This document shows positions 8,415 through 17,467 of a DNA stretch of 35,655 bases, one piece after another; the first letter of the stretch is position 1; each line of letters opens with the position of its first letter. Under the pieces are notes generated by a model. The model was not told the DNA's origin. It searched no databases and was given only the letters and a program-made list of their open reading frames with translations. The position numbers and the translations under genes were made by a program. The stretch is from an uncultured Aeromonadales bacterium (GTDB taxonomy: Bacteria; Pseudomonadota; Gammaproteobacteria; Enterobacterales; Succinivibrionaceae), in NCBI GenBank assembly GCA_902761645.1, contig CACWLF010000013.1, positions 1 through 35,655 of the forward strand, in the 5' to 3' direction.

Positions 8415-9281
8415 CTATGCAAAGACCTGAACAGACGACTCTTTAGCGTTCCATGAATTATTATAATGAGAAGAGATAACTTTTCTAAACTTAGAAGCTA
8501 AACTTCCTGTCTCTTCTGTTGGCTTAATTGCTTTTTTATTTGTTGTTTCATCTGCTGCGTTTTTACTTTGCTCAGATGGATTTTCATCCTCATCAGCTTT
8601 CTCAGCTTTAGAGGAGTTAAGTTCGGCTCTAGCCTCCATCTCCTTTTGCTGAGCCTTGCGGGCAACCGAATAATCCTGGCTTGACGGCTCAGCAGGAGCT
8701 AGAGCTGCTCGTCTTACCTGTTGCATCTTTGTAATTGTTTGTTCAGGTTCACTCTCTTCTGACGTGGATATTTGAACTTCTCCGCCTACTGCGTAATCCT
8801 TTCCATCTGGACCCTTCTCGGTAGAATAACTTGGCGCAGATGCATACTGACCGCCAACTCGCTGATGCTGCTGTTCATGAATTCTAACTTCCTTATCTCT
8901 AGCTTTAAGCTGATCAAGCTTCTTTTGTTCTTCATTTGTTAGATATTCACCATTGCTTTTCTTATCATTTTCAGGAGAAGAATTGTTTTGAGAATCACCC
9001 TGTTCTTCTCCCTGACTATCTTTTTGTTCCTTGTTTTTCTGGGTTATCTTTGCATAATCATAAACAAGATCTTCTTCCTGCTCTTCTGCCACCGCGCTGT
9101 TATGATAAGAACTTGAAGATTTGTTCTCTTTACTGTTTGAGGACTCATAATTGTTTGGCGAAACATCAGAGCGAACAAGTGCAGGTACAATTTCCCGCTG
9201 CGCAGAATCATGTTGCACCGACTCAATTTGAATATTCAAATTAAGTGGCGTAAAGTTTGGATATTGCGCAACTATATTCAT
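8415..9281 (-). CDS. SprA-related putative metalloprotease (HExxH)
   Basis: Resembles the SprA-related family (putative metalloprotease CJM1_0395 type). The family core is present: LKARDKEVRIHEQQH with an HEQQH zinc-binding motif at 135-139, then GGQYASAPSYSTEKGPDGKDYAVGGEV. The 288-residue protein is mostly low-complexity on both sides of this core, rich in Ser, Glu, Asn, Lys and Gln (about 40-120 and 200-265), and has no signal peptide. Protease activity is only a prediction for this family. It starts five bases after the 79-residue gene and is probably co-transcribed with it. Function is unknown to me; in other bacteria such genes often lie near flagellar or surface genes. Confidence 0.7.
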   Translation of the reverse strand: MNIVAQYPNFTPLNLNIQIESVQHDSAQREIVPALVRSDVSPNNYESSNSKENKSSSSYHNSAVAEEQEEDLVYDYAKITQKNKEQKDSQGEEQGDSQNNSSPENDKKSNGEYLTNEEQKKLDQLKARDKEVRIHEQQHQRVGGQYASAPSYSTEKGPDGKDYAVGGEVQISTSEESEPEQTITKMQQVRRAALAPAEPSSQDYSVARKAQQKEMEARAELNSSKAEKADEDENPSEQSKNAADETTNKKAIKPTEETGSLASKFRKVISSHYNNSWNAKESSVQVFA

Positions 9282-9286
9282 ATACC

Positions 9287-9526
9287 CTATACCTTAATAT
9301 CTACTAATGAGCCTATTGTTTTATCATAAATATCAAAAACCTTGGCTCCAGCCTTAGCTTGCAATTCGCCTTCTTTAAGATCAACGGCACTAATAGACAA
9401 ATCTGTCGGATCAGTATCTTCAATGGAAGCCTGAGCGATACTGGAAGCAGCATCATTAACTGTAGCAACACCCCTATTATACGCTTGATACGCATTGGAA
9501 TAACCAGTTGAAATCTGCATACTCAT
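9287..9526 (-). CDS. Conserved small protein paired with the SprA-type gene
   Basis: A 79-residue acidic protein without signal peptide or membrane segment. The N terminus (QISTGYSNAYQAYNRGVATVNDAASSIAQ) recalls the amphipathic N-terminal helix of flagellar rod/hook proteins. The end (SAVDLKEGELQAKAGAKVFDIYDKTIGSLVDIKV) follows the pattern of small conserved proteobacterial proteins that I cannot name. The ATG is preceded by AGGA. It sits five bases upstream of the SprA-type gene, so the two are likely one unit. No other flagellar genes are in the window. Confidence 0.6.
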   Translation of the reverse strand: MSMQISTGYSNAYQAYNRGVATVNDAASSIAQASIEDTDPTDLSISAVDLKEGELQAKAGAKVFDIYDKTIGSLVDIKV

Positions 9527-9619
9527 AATTAATTCCTGCCTATAATGTATACACTCTATATTATTGTATTATGGTTTAAAAATTTAGAAAAACAAGTTTT
9601 TTTAATCAATTTTTGATCA

Positions 9620-10423
9620 TCAATTGGAAACAGAATTGATAAACGATTTAACAGTTTCAATAAAATCAGAACTCTCTGACAAAAACGGATTGTGTGACGT
9701 CTTCGTAAAAACCTTGGTTTTTGCTTGCGGATTATCATACCAATATTTCACAAGATCTTCAGTAGGTACCAAACGATCATACTTTCCAAAACAATGAAGC
9801 ATCGGAATTTCCAGTTTTATGCATGAATCTCTGAGATCAAGAAAAGACAACAATTTTAAACCCATTATCAACGATTCATATGTTGGTTTTACCTGATCTT
9901 TCAAAGCCTTTCTCAATGACTTTATGTCCTGTCTGATTGAAGGACTGCCCATTGCCTGCAGTGCCAAAAAATGATCACATACTTGATCTTTATTAACCGG
10001 TTTGAGTAATCTTGTAAAAGCTTTAAGAGTCCTTTCATTGACACCATTCCATATCTGGTGCTGCTCATCATCCTCATCTAGCAATTCAGTGAACCTGGGA
10101 GAAGAACAAACTGTAATTAAGCCACTAACATCATTTTGATATCTGCACGCATAATCCAAAGCGATCAGCCCTCCTAGTGACCATCCTAGAACAAAGCAGT
10201 GTTTCGGTAAAGACTGATGAAGTTTCTCCATAAATTCAGGATAATCATCATATGAATAATCAAGAGAATGATTTTTTCCATATCCAGGCAAATCAAGACA
10301 GCAAACATTGGCAGTATCCATTAGTTGAGTTGCAATATTATTAAATACAACAGAATTAATTCCCCAGCCGTGAATAAGAATAAGATTTTTATTCATGTTG
10401 TCATTCAAGAAATTCAACTCCAT
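9620..10423 (-). CDS. bioH: Pimeloyl-[ACP] methyl ester esterase BioH
   Basis: Alpha/beta hydrolase that removes the methyl ester from pimeloyl-ACP methyl ester, ending the BioC-BioH route to the biotin pimelate moiety. The catalytic triad is visible: Ser82 in GWSLGG, Asp216 in KYDRLVP and His244 in SHNPFLS. The BioH signature FLALQAMGSPSIRQDIKSLR is also present. ATG 10423 was preferred to ATG 10435 because AGG lies six bases before it and because it places the serine at position 82, as in E. coli. It lies 27 bases after the last gene of the T6SS locus on the same strand, so it may receive T6SS read-through. Confidence 0.9.
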   Translation of the reverse strand: MELNFLNDNMNKNLILIHGWGINSVVFNNIATQLMDTANVCCLDLPGYGKNHSLDYSYDDYPEFMEKLHQSLPKHCFVLGWSLGGLIALDYACRYQNDVSGLITVCSSPRFTELLDEDDEQHQIWNGVNERTLKAFTRLLKPVNKDQVCDHFLALQAMGSPSIRQDIKSLRKALKDQVKPTYESLIMGLKLLSFLDLRDSCIKLEIPMLHCFGKYDRLVPTEDLVKYWYDNPQAKTKVFTKTSHNPFLSESSDFIETVKSFINSVSN

Positions 10424-10450
10424 ATGCAACCTCATATTAATTAAATTACA

Positions 10451-11029
10451 TTATTTACTATGCCTTATAGCATTAATTTTTTTGGCATTATTGGGATCAT
10501 GTTCGATTTCACCTGAACTACTATCATAAGTCTTTCCTCCGTCAGTTTTATTCATACTGCTTTCAACTTTAGATTTTCTGGAGGATTTCTTCTTTTTATT
10601 GGAACTATTTTCACTTGAAGCATTGACATTTTTTTTCTCGGAATCAACATTATTTCTCGGAGGAACATTACTTTCTGTAACATCAATGGTAATATCAGAC
10701 AAACTTTTTTCTACCAATTTACTCTTTTTATCATTCCAGTCGCTATTATCATCATGATCCTTGACCAAAATACCAATATCATTATTTTTATAATTGGACT
10801 TAATGTATTTTTTATGTTGCTCATCAACATTTATTTCATTATCACTAAAACCAAAAAGCTGAGATATATGCAATGTCAGGTACTTTTTATAATTTTCCCA
10901 CCTGAAATTTGTAAAATTCAATTCTACTGACAACATTGTGCTTCTTACGATTAAAAACACAATTATCAGCCATAAGCCAAATATCAGAAAAGGTACAAAT
11001 GATACTTTAATTCTTTTTAAAATACTCAT
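10451..11029 (-). CDS. Unknown single-pass membrane protein after tssM (protein Y)
   Basis: Not recognised. The 192-residue product has one strongly hydrophobic segment near the N terminus (about 10-29, FVPFLIFGLWLIIVFLIV) behind a basic start (MSILKRIK). A hydrophilic remainder follows, with a Ser/Asn/Lys-rich tail (about 110-192, including NKKKKSSRKSK) that is likely disordered. ATG 11029 overlaps the tssM stop as ATGA, so translation is probably coupled to tssM; an upstream GTG/ATG choice inside tssM is less likely. The coupling suggests a membrane accessory of the TssJLM complex. It is not TagF (no such domain) and lacks a peptidoglycan-binding OmpA domain. Function is inferred from position only. 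Confidence 0.65.
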   Translation of the reverse strand: MSILKRIKVSFVPFLIFGLWLIIVFLIVRSTMLSVELNFTNFRWENYKKYLTLHISQLFGFSDNEINVDEQHKKYIKSNYKNNDIGILVKDHDDNSDWNDKKSKLVEKSLSDITIDVTESNVPPRNNVDSEKKNVNASSENSSNKKKKSSRKSKVESSMNKTDGGKTYDSSSGEIEHDPNNAKKINAIRHSK

Positions 11030-14000
11030 TGCATTACACACTCCGCAGCCAAATATGGAATACCCAAAGGATTTTGCATAGCGTTGTAATAATCCCTTAT
11101 CTTTTCTGCACCTTTAAATCTGTAAGATAAATTAATCCACTCAATACCAAGAGCATTTAACATTTGGCGCTGATCAGGAAATTCACTGCTTGAAAACTTT
11201 ACACTGCTATTTCTTGAAAACAGATTCAGGAAACTTGAAAATGCCGAATCATCATCAGATTCTTTAACCAAAGTAAAATTATCGTAAAGAATTTCAATCT
11301 TTACACTTGTACAATCATTAGGTTTCCAATCATAAACCAAACTAGAGTTGTAATTATAATTCTCCAAAACATGCTTACCACTTTCGCAATTTAATGTAAG
11401 TATTGAACCGTTAGGGTAAATACGAGATTCTTCATTAACTTCTATTGGAGCACTAATAATTGTTAATTTTGATCCCTTAAGATTAGTTGCAGAAGTTTTT
11501 ACACTACCGGTAGATAAATAATTCAGAAAATTCTGCGTAATTTTTAGTTTGTCAAAATCAGGCGATACGTGATAACCGAATTCATCCTGCGAAACAAATA
11601 CATTCAATTCCTCATTAATATATTTAGTAATAAGACCTGTTTCTCCAAACAACGGTGTATCAACGGTATCATTGGTGTTCATGAATTTCAGATATACATT
11701 TCGCAGCCACGACTCCTGCAAGGAACAACCAACCATATCAGCAGCCAAGTTTTGAAGAAATAAAATAGTACTGTCAAAAGGAATAAAACCTGAAGGTTGC
11801 TGCAATTTATAATCAACATTTGAATTAATCTCCAAGTATTCCTTCAGATCCATATAAGCCTTATTAATATCATAAGATTTATCCTCTGAAGTAAGTTCTC
11901 CCTTTAATTTTTTTACTATATATTTCTTAATAATTGTTTTGCTGTTGAATACACTTAACAAGTCCTTACCAGCATTAAAGAATTTCTCTACATCTTCGGT
12001 AACATTTTCTACTTTATCCATGTAGTCTGCGTCATTGTTGGAATCCAATTTATCAATGATTGACGATATCTTTTTCTCATTCTGCGAAATAAAGGAATTT
12101 ACCTTACCAGTTAATTTGTTACTACTTTTGAAATTATCTATTGCTGACTGTGATAATTTTATTTTCGATAAATCTATCTCCTTTTGCTTGCTTATAAAAT
12201 CCAGTTCCTCATACATTAATTTCTGCACGTTAAAAAACGGATTTTTATTAACATCAAACATTATCGGCAATATACTCAACTTTTCATTTACAGGAGCTGT
12301 TACAGAGGCTTTATAGAAGTTTGACGGGAATTCTATCCATTTTTGAATATAATTGGAAAAATAATAATCCTGGAAGATATTTCTCAATTTATCCATATCG
12401 ATCTTTTTATGTTCCTTCGGAAGAACATCAAACATCTTTGAAATTAATGTATATCCTTCCTTTGTAAAGGCACCTGTTATCGATGTGGCAGTTGTATCAA
12501 GATGATAAAGAGGCCAAAACGTTTCAATATCAATACCGTTAGCTTTGGCATCAGCCCACCCTATTAACCATTTTGTACTTTGGTTTCGCTCCAAAAAGTA
12601 ATCAAGCGAGTTCTTTGCAACATCCCGCAAAGGTTCTACAATATCCGCATCATAATCTATTTTGCTGTAATATTTATATTGAATATAACGTTCCAGCAGA
12701 TTGATAAAATTAGTAATATTGGTCTTATTTACATGCAATCTTTCCAAATTAATCACATCCAATTTTTCTAGAATGTGCTTTGATTTACATTCAAATTTTT
12801 TGCAGTTATCAATATATTTCAGCAATGTTGAATAAAAGTAAATTGCATCGCCCAGAGGCTCATATTCATCCAAATTATTAGCTATCAGATTTTCCCAGTA
12901 ATTTACACCTATAATTTTATCAAATATTTCTTTTTCAAAATCATGAACGAAGAAAACCTTTCCTGTATTGATGCTTTCTTCAATACTATCCCTTGTAAAA
13001 GGAATTTGAGCACGGTAAGACCAAGATGATTGTATTGATAAAATTTTGTTATTCAATTCGTTATAATCAAAAATTCTCTGATTAGTGGTCTTGTTGGTAA
13101 TAACTGTCAATATCGATGAGCCAACACTATCAGAGGCATCATCACTGTAATTAACGCCGTAAGCTATATATCCTATATAGCATAGCGAAATAAGAGAAAC
13201 GACAATCAGAATTAGGTTGGAACTGATTGTTTTCCATTGTAAAAATTCCAATATAGGCTGGTATAAACCGCGATCATGAGGCATAATTTCCTTGAAGATA
13301 TTCTTCAGAAACATGCTTTTGCTTCGTTCAAAATCATAACCTGTATCTATTATGTCGGATTTATACAAAGACGTCTGATTTCCGGTCTGCAAGGCAGAAC
13401 TCAAGTAAATGCCCCTCAATATAACGCGCTCATGATACGTCGTATTGTCAAAGGCCGCAGAGATAAATTTTTTTATACGATTTTCGAGCAATTTAAGATT
13501 CTGGATAAATACCAGCATATTATTGCATTTCTTAGAATCGCTTTGTATAGTCTTATTAAATAAAATCAAATGAATACTGTTAACCACTGATTCCACCATT
13601 TTTTCTACAACAGCAGAGTGCGTTTCAGATTCAATATTAGAAGTATACCCAAAAGCCTGTTGCAATTCTTCCGGCGAAAGTATGTTAACAAACTGATGAA
13701 ATCCTGCTATCAAATCACATTTAGTAATAAGTACATATATAGGTACCCTTGCACCTAAAACCTTTACCAATCTATTAACACGATCTGAAATAAAGCCTGC
13801 GTATGTAAACAGATTTTCTTCATTGCCATCAAGCAGTTTTTCAGCAGGCAGAGCAACCAAAATTCCATTGATAGGTTCCTTTCGACGATATGCCGCCACT
13901 TGAACAAGAAATTCCTGCCATTCGATTTCATCAATTTTCCCATCTACAGGAACAGCATACTTACCTGCGCTATCTATAACTACTGCATTATCCAAAAACC

Positions 14001-14493
14001 ACCAATCACAATTATGAGTACTTGTAACACCAAGTATAGGTCCAGCCTCTGAATTAACGGAATGCAAACCGCTGTTGGATATTGACGATGATTTTCCTGC
14101 ATCAGTTTCTCCAATTATAAGATACCACGGCAGCTGATATAATGGATTACCAAATTGACCAACTTTGCTCTTTTTCAAAAAAGAAATTGCAGCATTCCAT
14201 CTGTTTCTCAAGTCATTAATTCTTGTATATTCTTCATTCTTAGCTTTTTGCGCCAACAAATCATCCTGAGCAATAATGTGTTCGACAAACTTCTTTTGCC
14301 TGAAACGCTTTAAAAAACGAAGAATAAGCTGAACTATCAGTCCGACAGCTACCAAAATTCCTATAACAAGAAAGGCAACCCAATAAGATTGCTGATAATG
14401 ATAAACAACAACATAAACGATCAATGCAGCTACTACTGTAAAAATAGCCAACCCGAGTACTATTTTTAGTAATCCAAGAAGAAATCGTTTCAT
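11026..14493 (-). CDS. tssM: T6SS inner-membrane protein TssM (IcmF/VasK)
   Basis: Large inner-membrane subunit of the TssJLM trans-envelope complex that anchors the baseplate. The 1155-residue product has two N-terminal membrane segments (about 5-30 and 37-60). A cytoplasmic GTPase-like domain follows with an intact Walker A motif GETDAGKS at 128-135. A third membrane segment lies near 420-442 (NLILIVVSLISLCYIGYIAYG). The long periplasmic region ends in a domain that binds TssJ. Not all TssM proteins keep the Walker motif, so nucleotide binding is possible here. The start ATG overlaps the tssL stop (ATGA) with GGGAG upstream, and its own stop overlaps protein Y. Confidence 0.95.
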   Translation of the reverse strand: MKRFLLGLLKIVLGLAIFTVVAALIVYVVVYHYQQSYWVAFLVIGILVAVGLIVQLILRFLKRFRQKKFVEHIIAQDDLLAQKAKNEEYTRINDLRNRWNAAISFLKKSKVGQFGNPLYQLPWYLIIGETDAGKSSSISNSGLHSVNSEAGPILGVTSTHNCDWWFLDNAVVIDSAGKYAVPVDGKIDEIEWQEFLVQVAAYRRKEPINGILVALPAEKLLDGNEENLFTYAGFISDRVNRLVKVLGARVPIYVLITKCDLIAGFHQFVNILSPEELQQAFGYTSNIESETHSAVVEKMVESVVNSIHLILFNKTIQSDSKKCNNMLVFIQNLKLLENRIKKFISAAFDNTTYHERVILRGIYLSSALQTGNQTSLYKSDIIDTGYDFERSKSMFLKNIFKEIMPHDRGLYQPILEFLQWKTISSNLILIVVSLISLCYIGYIAYGVNYSDDASDSVGSSILTVITNKTTNQRIFDYNELNNKILSIQSSWSYRAQIPFTRDSIEESINTGKVFFVHDFEKEIFDKIIGVNYWENLIANNLDEYEPLGDAIYFYSTLLKYIDNCKKFECKSKHILEKLDVINLERLHVNKTNITNFINLLERYIQYKYYSKIDYDADIVEPLRDVAKNSLDYFLERNQSTKWLIGWADAKANGIDIETFWPLYHLDTTATSITGAFTKEGYTLISKMFDVLPKEHKKIDMDKLRNIFQDYYFSNYIQKWIEFPSNFYKASVTAPVNEKLSILPIMFDVNKNPFFNVQKLMYEELDFISKQKEIDLSKIKLSQSAIDNFKSSNKLTGKVNSFISQNEKKISSIIDKLDSNNDADYMDKVENVTEDVEKFFNAGKDLLSVFNSKTIIKKYIVKKLKGELTSEDKSYDINKAYMDLKEYLEINSNVDYKLQQPSGFIPFDSTILFLQNLAADMVGCSLQESWLRNVYLKFMNTNDTVDTPLFGETGLITKYINEELNVFVSQDEFGYHVSPDFDKLKITQNFLNYLSTGSVKTSATNLKGSKLTIISAPIEVNEESRIYPNGSILTLNCESGKHVLENYNYNSSLVYDWKPNDCTSVKIEILYDNFTLVKESDDDSAFSSFLNLFSRNSSVKFSSSEFPDQRQMLNALGIEWINLSYRFKGAEKIRDYYNAMQNPLGIPYLAAECVMQ

Positions 14494-15149
14494 TTTTTAT
14501 CAACTCCCTGGATATATTTATCGGATATTTTATGCCACATCTCACCTTGCTGATTTGAAAAATCATCAAATAGACATGAAACAAATACTGTTATTAAACA
14601 AATGAATACTATTAAGATAATAGATATCATATTGACTGTTCTGTTTTTGGACGCATGCGGAACGGGTTCAACCACATTAACCAATCTAAGGTTTTGATCT
14701 ATATTCAAAAATTTATTCATCCGAATTCTATACTTTTCTATCTCATTATTTGTATCATTCCAATACTTTCCAGTAAAATTAAGAGACAGTAAAAAATTAT
14801 ATAATTCAATCAATGCCAAATCTTCAACCTTGGCTTCCTTCTCATAGCGTTCCAAAGTGTTTTCCAGCTTATTAAAGAACTCTTCTCCACCACGATTTGT
14901 TTTATAGCTGACGATCTGTTGCAAAGGCCAGGAGGGATATTTGATAAACATTATCTCATCGATATACACAGTAACAATAAAATTTGCCTCATTTACAGTT
15001 TCATCATCAATGTTTAAATAAGACAGACTTCTTGCAACTTCCTTGATTTGCCCTGTGATACCGTCAAAAACCTTCTGAGGCTCCGGCAAATTTTCCGGTG
15101 TAATCAGAACATCAGTAATTAACGATTCAACAACCCGAACAAGAAACAA
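14490..15149 (-). CDS. tssL: T6SS inner-membrane protein TssL (DotU)
   Basis: Inner-membrane partner of TssM with a cytoplasmic helical hook domain that contacts the baseplate. The 219-residue product has the DotU-type sequence FIVTVYIDEIMFIKYPSW (57-74), then a single C-terminal membrane segment at about 172-194 with a short periplasmic tail. It has no peptidoglycan-binding OmpA extension, so anchoring to the wall must come from elsewhere. The start is a TTG at 15149 with AAGGGG eight bases upstream, overlapping the tssK stop region; no in-frame ATG exists before residue 67. It follows tssK by four bases and overlaps tssM by four. Confidence 0.9.
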   Translation of the reverse strand: MFLVRVVESLITDVLITPENLPEPQKVFDGITGQIKEVARSLSYLNIDDETVNEANFIVTVYIDEIMFIKYPSWPLQQIVSYKTNRGGEEFFNKLENTLERYEKEAKVEDLALIELYNFLLSLNFTGKYWNDTNNEIEKYRIRMNKFLNIDQNLRLVNVVEPVPHASKNRTVNMISIILIVFICLITVFVSCLFDDFSNQQGEMWHKISDKYIQGVDKK

Positions 15150-15153
15150 AATT

Positions 15154-16524
15154 TTATCCCCTTGTAATATACATTACCAATTGAGCATCTTTTGGACCGT
15201 CCCATAACATGGCCGCTGTTTTTGATACAACCATATCTTGCCACAAATTATTATGAACGTCGATTATACCGTAAAAACCGCGATCAAGCATTGGCAACCC
15301 ATTTGGGACATCCGTGGCTAATGCCAAAGGAATTCCAGATAAAGATCTGACAATTAAATTACTGATTGCATCATTAGATGCCAGTTTAATCTGATTAAAG
15401 AAATTCAATGTTACAGTACTTATATTAATATTTTCACCGCTCAGAGCTATGTACGCATGAATTTCATCCAACTTTGATAAATCAGGTAAATCAGCATACC
15501 ATATATTATTCTCTTTTCTGATAAACTTAATTATATATTCCGGACCGACAGCCAGAGAATTGAGTACTATTCTTAAATGAGAACGGATACGTTCAAACAC
15601 CTTAAACAAATTTAAATGATCATAACTAGGGCAGCGCGTAGAGTCTTCAACAACACTCAAATCATCACAATAAGCAGAAAGCATTGATACAATCTTATTC
15701 ATGGATGACCATACAGAATACGGATGTATTGATTTTGCCTCTTTTATGATCTGAATTTCTGAAGCCGAAAGACTGAGAGCCGTAACAATATTCAATAACA
15801 TAATCTCATAACTAGAGAGATGACTATTGGATTTTATATGCTTGTATTTTTCAAATTGCCTTGTTTTGGACATTAACAATGCATACATATCATTCATTAT
15901 GTTTACTAAATTATCTTCAGAATAAAAATTTACAATAGGCGGGACATACTGATGATTTTTTTCTATCTGAGTACCATCGCGATATATTTCTGCCACCTTA
16001 ATTAAAGAATAATCAGCAATATTCTCAATCTCACTCGAAAAGAAGATCCTCAGATTATACTTCATAAAATTTATTACACTGGCGGTTCCAGAACCATAAT
16101 AATCAGGTATTTCCTCACCGCCGTATAATGATATATAGCGATAATCACATTCCTTAACCTGCGATATATCGTTGGTGGCAAAAACATTATTTCCTGTACT
16201 GTTAAAATTTTTTAAACCAACGTACACTGAAACAATTTCGCCGGTTTCCAATTCTTTATCCGGTATATTTCTTGATTCACAGACTGCATTATCCAATAAA
16301 TTGCAGAATGCACCATCCTGAAAAAGCAATGTTCCGCTCTTAATAACAATCTGCTGTGATTTCAAAGCATCTTCGCTTAATTCAAAATTATTGACACCGA
16401 ACAAATATGGATTTATTAATGAAGAAAGGCGCCGAACATTTTCCTGATGAAACAATGATTCCAACTGAAAATGCTGAGGTTTCAACAACATACCTTGTTG
16501 ATAATTTAATAAACTACAACTCAA
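15154..16524 (-). CDS. tssK: T6SS baseplate protein TssK (ImpJ/VasE)
   Basis: Trimeric baseplate adaptor linking TssFGE to the TssJLM membrane complex. The 456-residue product opens with the family signature NYQQGMLLKPQHFQLES (8-24) and keeps the typical length and ending. The start is a TTG at 16524 with GAGAGG six bases upstream; the next Met (residue 12) lies inside the signature and has no ribosome site, so TTG is well supported. A 166-base gap precedes it, the longest in the locus, with a possible promoter. It is the first gene of a tight tssK-tssL-tssM-Y block. Confidence 0.93.
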   Translation of the reverse strand: MSCSLLNYQQGMLLKPQHFQLESLFHQENVRRLSSLINPYLFGVNNFELSEDALKSQQIVIKSGTLLFQDGAFCNLLDNAVCESRNIPDKELETGEIVSVYVGLKNFNSTGNNVFATNDISQVKECDYRYISLYGGEEIPDYYGSGTASVINFMKYNLRIFFSSEIENIADYSLIKVAEIYRDGTQIEKNHQYVPPIVNFYSEDNLVNIMNDMYALLMSKTRQFEKYKHIKSNSHLSSYEIMLLNIVTALSLSASEIQIIKEAKSIHPYSVWSSMNKIVSMLSAYCDDLSVVEDSTRCPSYDHLNLFKVFERIRSHLRIVLNSLAVGPEYIIKFIRKENNIWYADLPDLSKLDEIHAYIALSGENINISTVTLNFFNQIKLASNDAISNLIVRSLSGIPLALATDVPNGLPMLDRGFYGIIDVHNNLWQDMVVSKTAAMLWDGPKDAQLVMYITRG

Positions 16525-16589
16525 AATACACCTCTCAAAATCATTAATTTATATTCATGCATATGCAAATTTTATTCACTGTACTGCCT

Positions 16590-16598
16590 ATTGTAGCA
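16590..16598 (-). promoter_or_regulatory. Possible internal promoter before tssK
   Basis: On the minus strand TGCTACAAT (16598 to 16590) forms an extended -10 element; transcription would begin near 16583, leaving a leader of about 59 bases to the tssK TTG. The -35 position is weak. The same nine bases occur upstream of pmbA. It would drive tssK-tssL-tssM-Y independently of the upstream operon. Pattern-based only. Confidence 0.33.
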
Positions 16599-16690
16599 TC
16601 TTACATTAAAAAATATCTCAACGATAAAGCAAATATATATGAATTTACAACTAAATATTATACAAATATCAGCAAGTTTTACATATTATC

Positions 16691-17452
16691 TTATACAGCC
16701 AACTTTATTGTATAGCATTCCATTGAATCATCATCAGCCAAACCTTCCCCAATAATAATCGATGTTCCTATACCTTTAAGTCTTACAAAATAACTGTCAT
16801 TTGAAGTAAGTACATTCTTACAGCCGTTGGCAACATATTCAACATTATTGTTAGATAATTTTGCATCTTTAAAAGGATAGTTCAAGGTAGATCTTTCCGG
16901 CAACATTCCCTTATCACCTACAGCCTGAAAATCAAGTGATGCACCATAATCCGTTGAAACACCGCAAAGAACTCCATTCCAAGAATCTGCTGCCGGACCA
17001 ATTTCAAACCAGAATCCGACACCAGTTTGATTATGCGCACAATATCTGAATTCCTCCTTTGGCCACGGTTTTTTTATTGCAGTTTTTGCAGCCAGTTTAG
17101 CGCCGATATTACCAATATCACAGAATTCTGCATATTGCAGAATAGGAGGTAACTCCTGACTCGGACCTATCACCAGAATCGGGGCTCTTGTTTTTGAAAA
17201 ATTTTTCAACGTCAGAATAGTCAATGACAGCCCGATCATGGCCTTTTCTTCAATTTTATTTGAAGCTATAATAATCCACGCGGATGACGTCTCAAGCTCA
17301 ACACTAGGAATCTCCTTTGTTAAATCCTGTTCTTCATAATTCCAGAAATGACCATTAACATCGAATCCATAACTTGATACTTTGTTAAATACCGACTTAA
17401 CAAGAGCCTCATCATGCTCCATTGCAGTAACAAAAATTTTTTTCTTTTCCAT
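16691..17452 (-). CDS. T6SS-cluster protein of unknown function (protein X), TIR-like N terminus
   Basis: Not recognised as any named Tss or Tag protein. The 253-residue product has no signal peptide or membrane segment. Residues 1-115 alternate strands and helices: KIFVTAM, DEALVKSVFNKVSSYG, FDVNGHFW, AWIIIASN, ILVIGPSQELPP. This is reminiscent of TIR or flavodoxin-like folds. Residues 130-253 look strand-rich (GVGFWFEIGPAADSWNG, GVSTDYGASLDFQAVGDKG) and end in MECYTIKLAV. A TIR NADase catalytic motif is not clear. It lies between clpV and tssK, with a terminator-like hairpin before it and a 166-base gap after it, so it may be expressed at its own level. The ATG follows AGGAG. It could be an accessory or regulator, or a passenger gene. 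Confidence 0.6.
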   Translation of the reverse strand: MEKKKIFVTAMEHDEALVKSVFNKVSSYGFDVNGHFWNYEEQDLTKEIPSVELETSSAWIIIASNKIEEKAMIGLSLTILTLKNFSKTRAPILVIGPSQELPPILQYAEFCDIGNIGAKLAAKTAIKKPWPKEEFRYCAHNQTGVGFWFEIGPAADSWNGVLCGVSTDYGASLDFQAVGDKGMLPERSTLNYPFKDAKLSNNNVEYVANGCKNVLTSNDSYFVRLKGIGTSIIIGEGLADDDSMECYTIKLAV

Positions 17453-17467
17453 CAGGTTCTCCTAAAG

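Noticed and set aside
8936-9244. 102-codon frame opposite the SprA-type gene
   Set aside because: A shadow of low-complexity codons on the other strand; no start signal or family resemblance.
16691-17452. Naming protein X an active TIR NADase effector or defence enzyme
   Set aside because: Only a general strand-helix pattern is visible; no clear catalytic glutamate context, and the position within core genes argues against a simple toxin.
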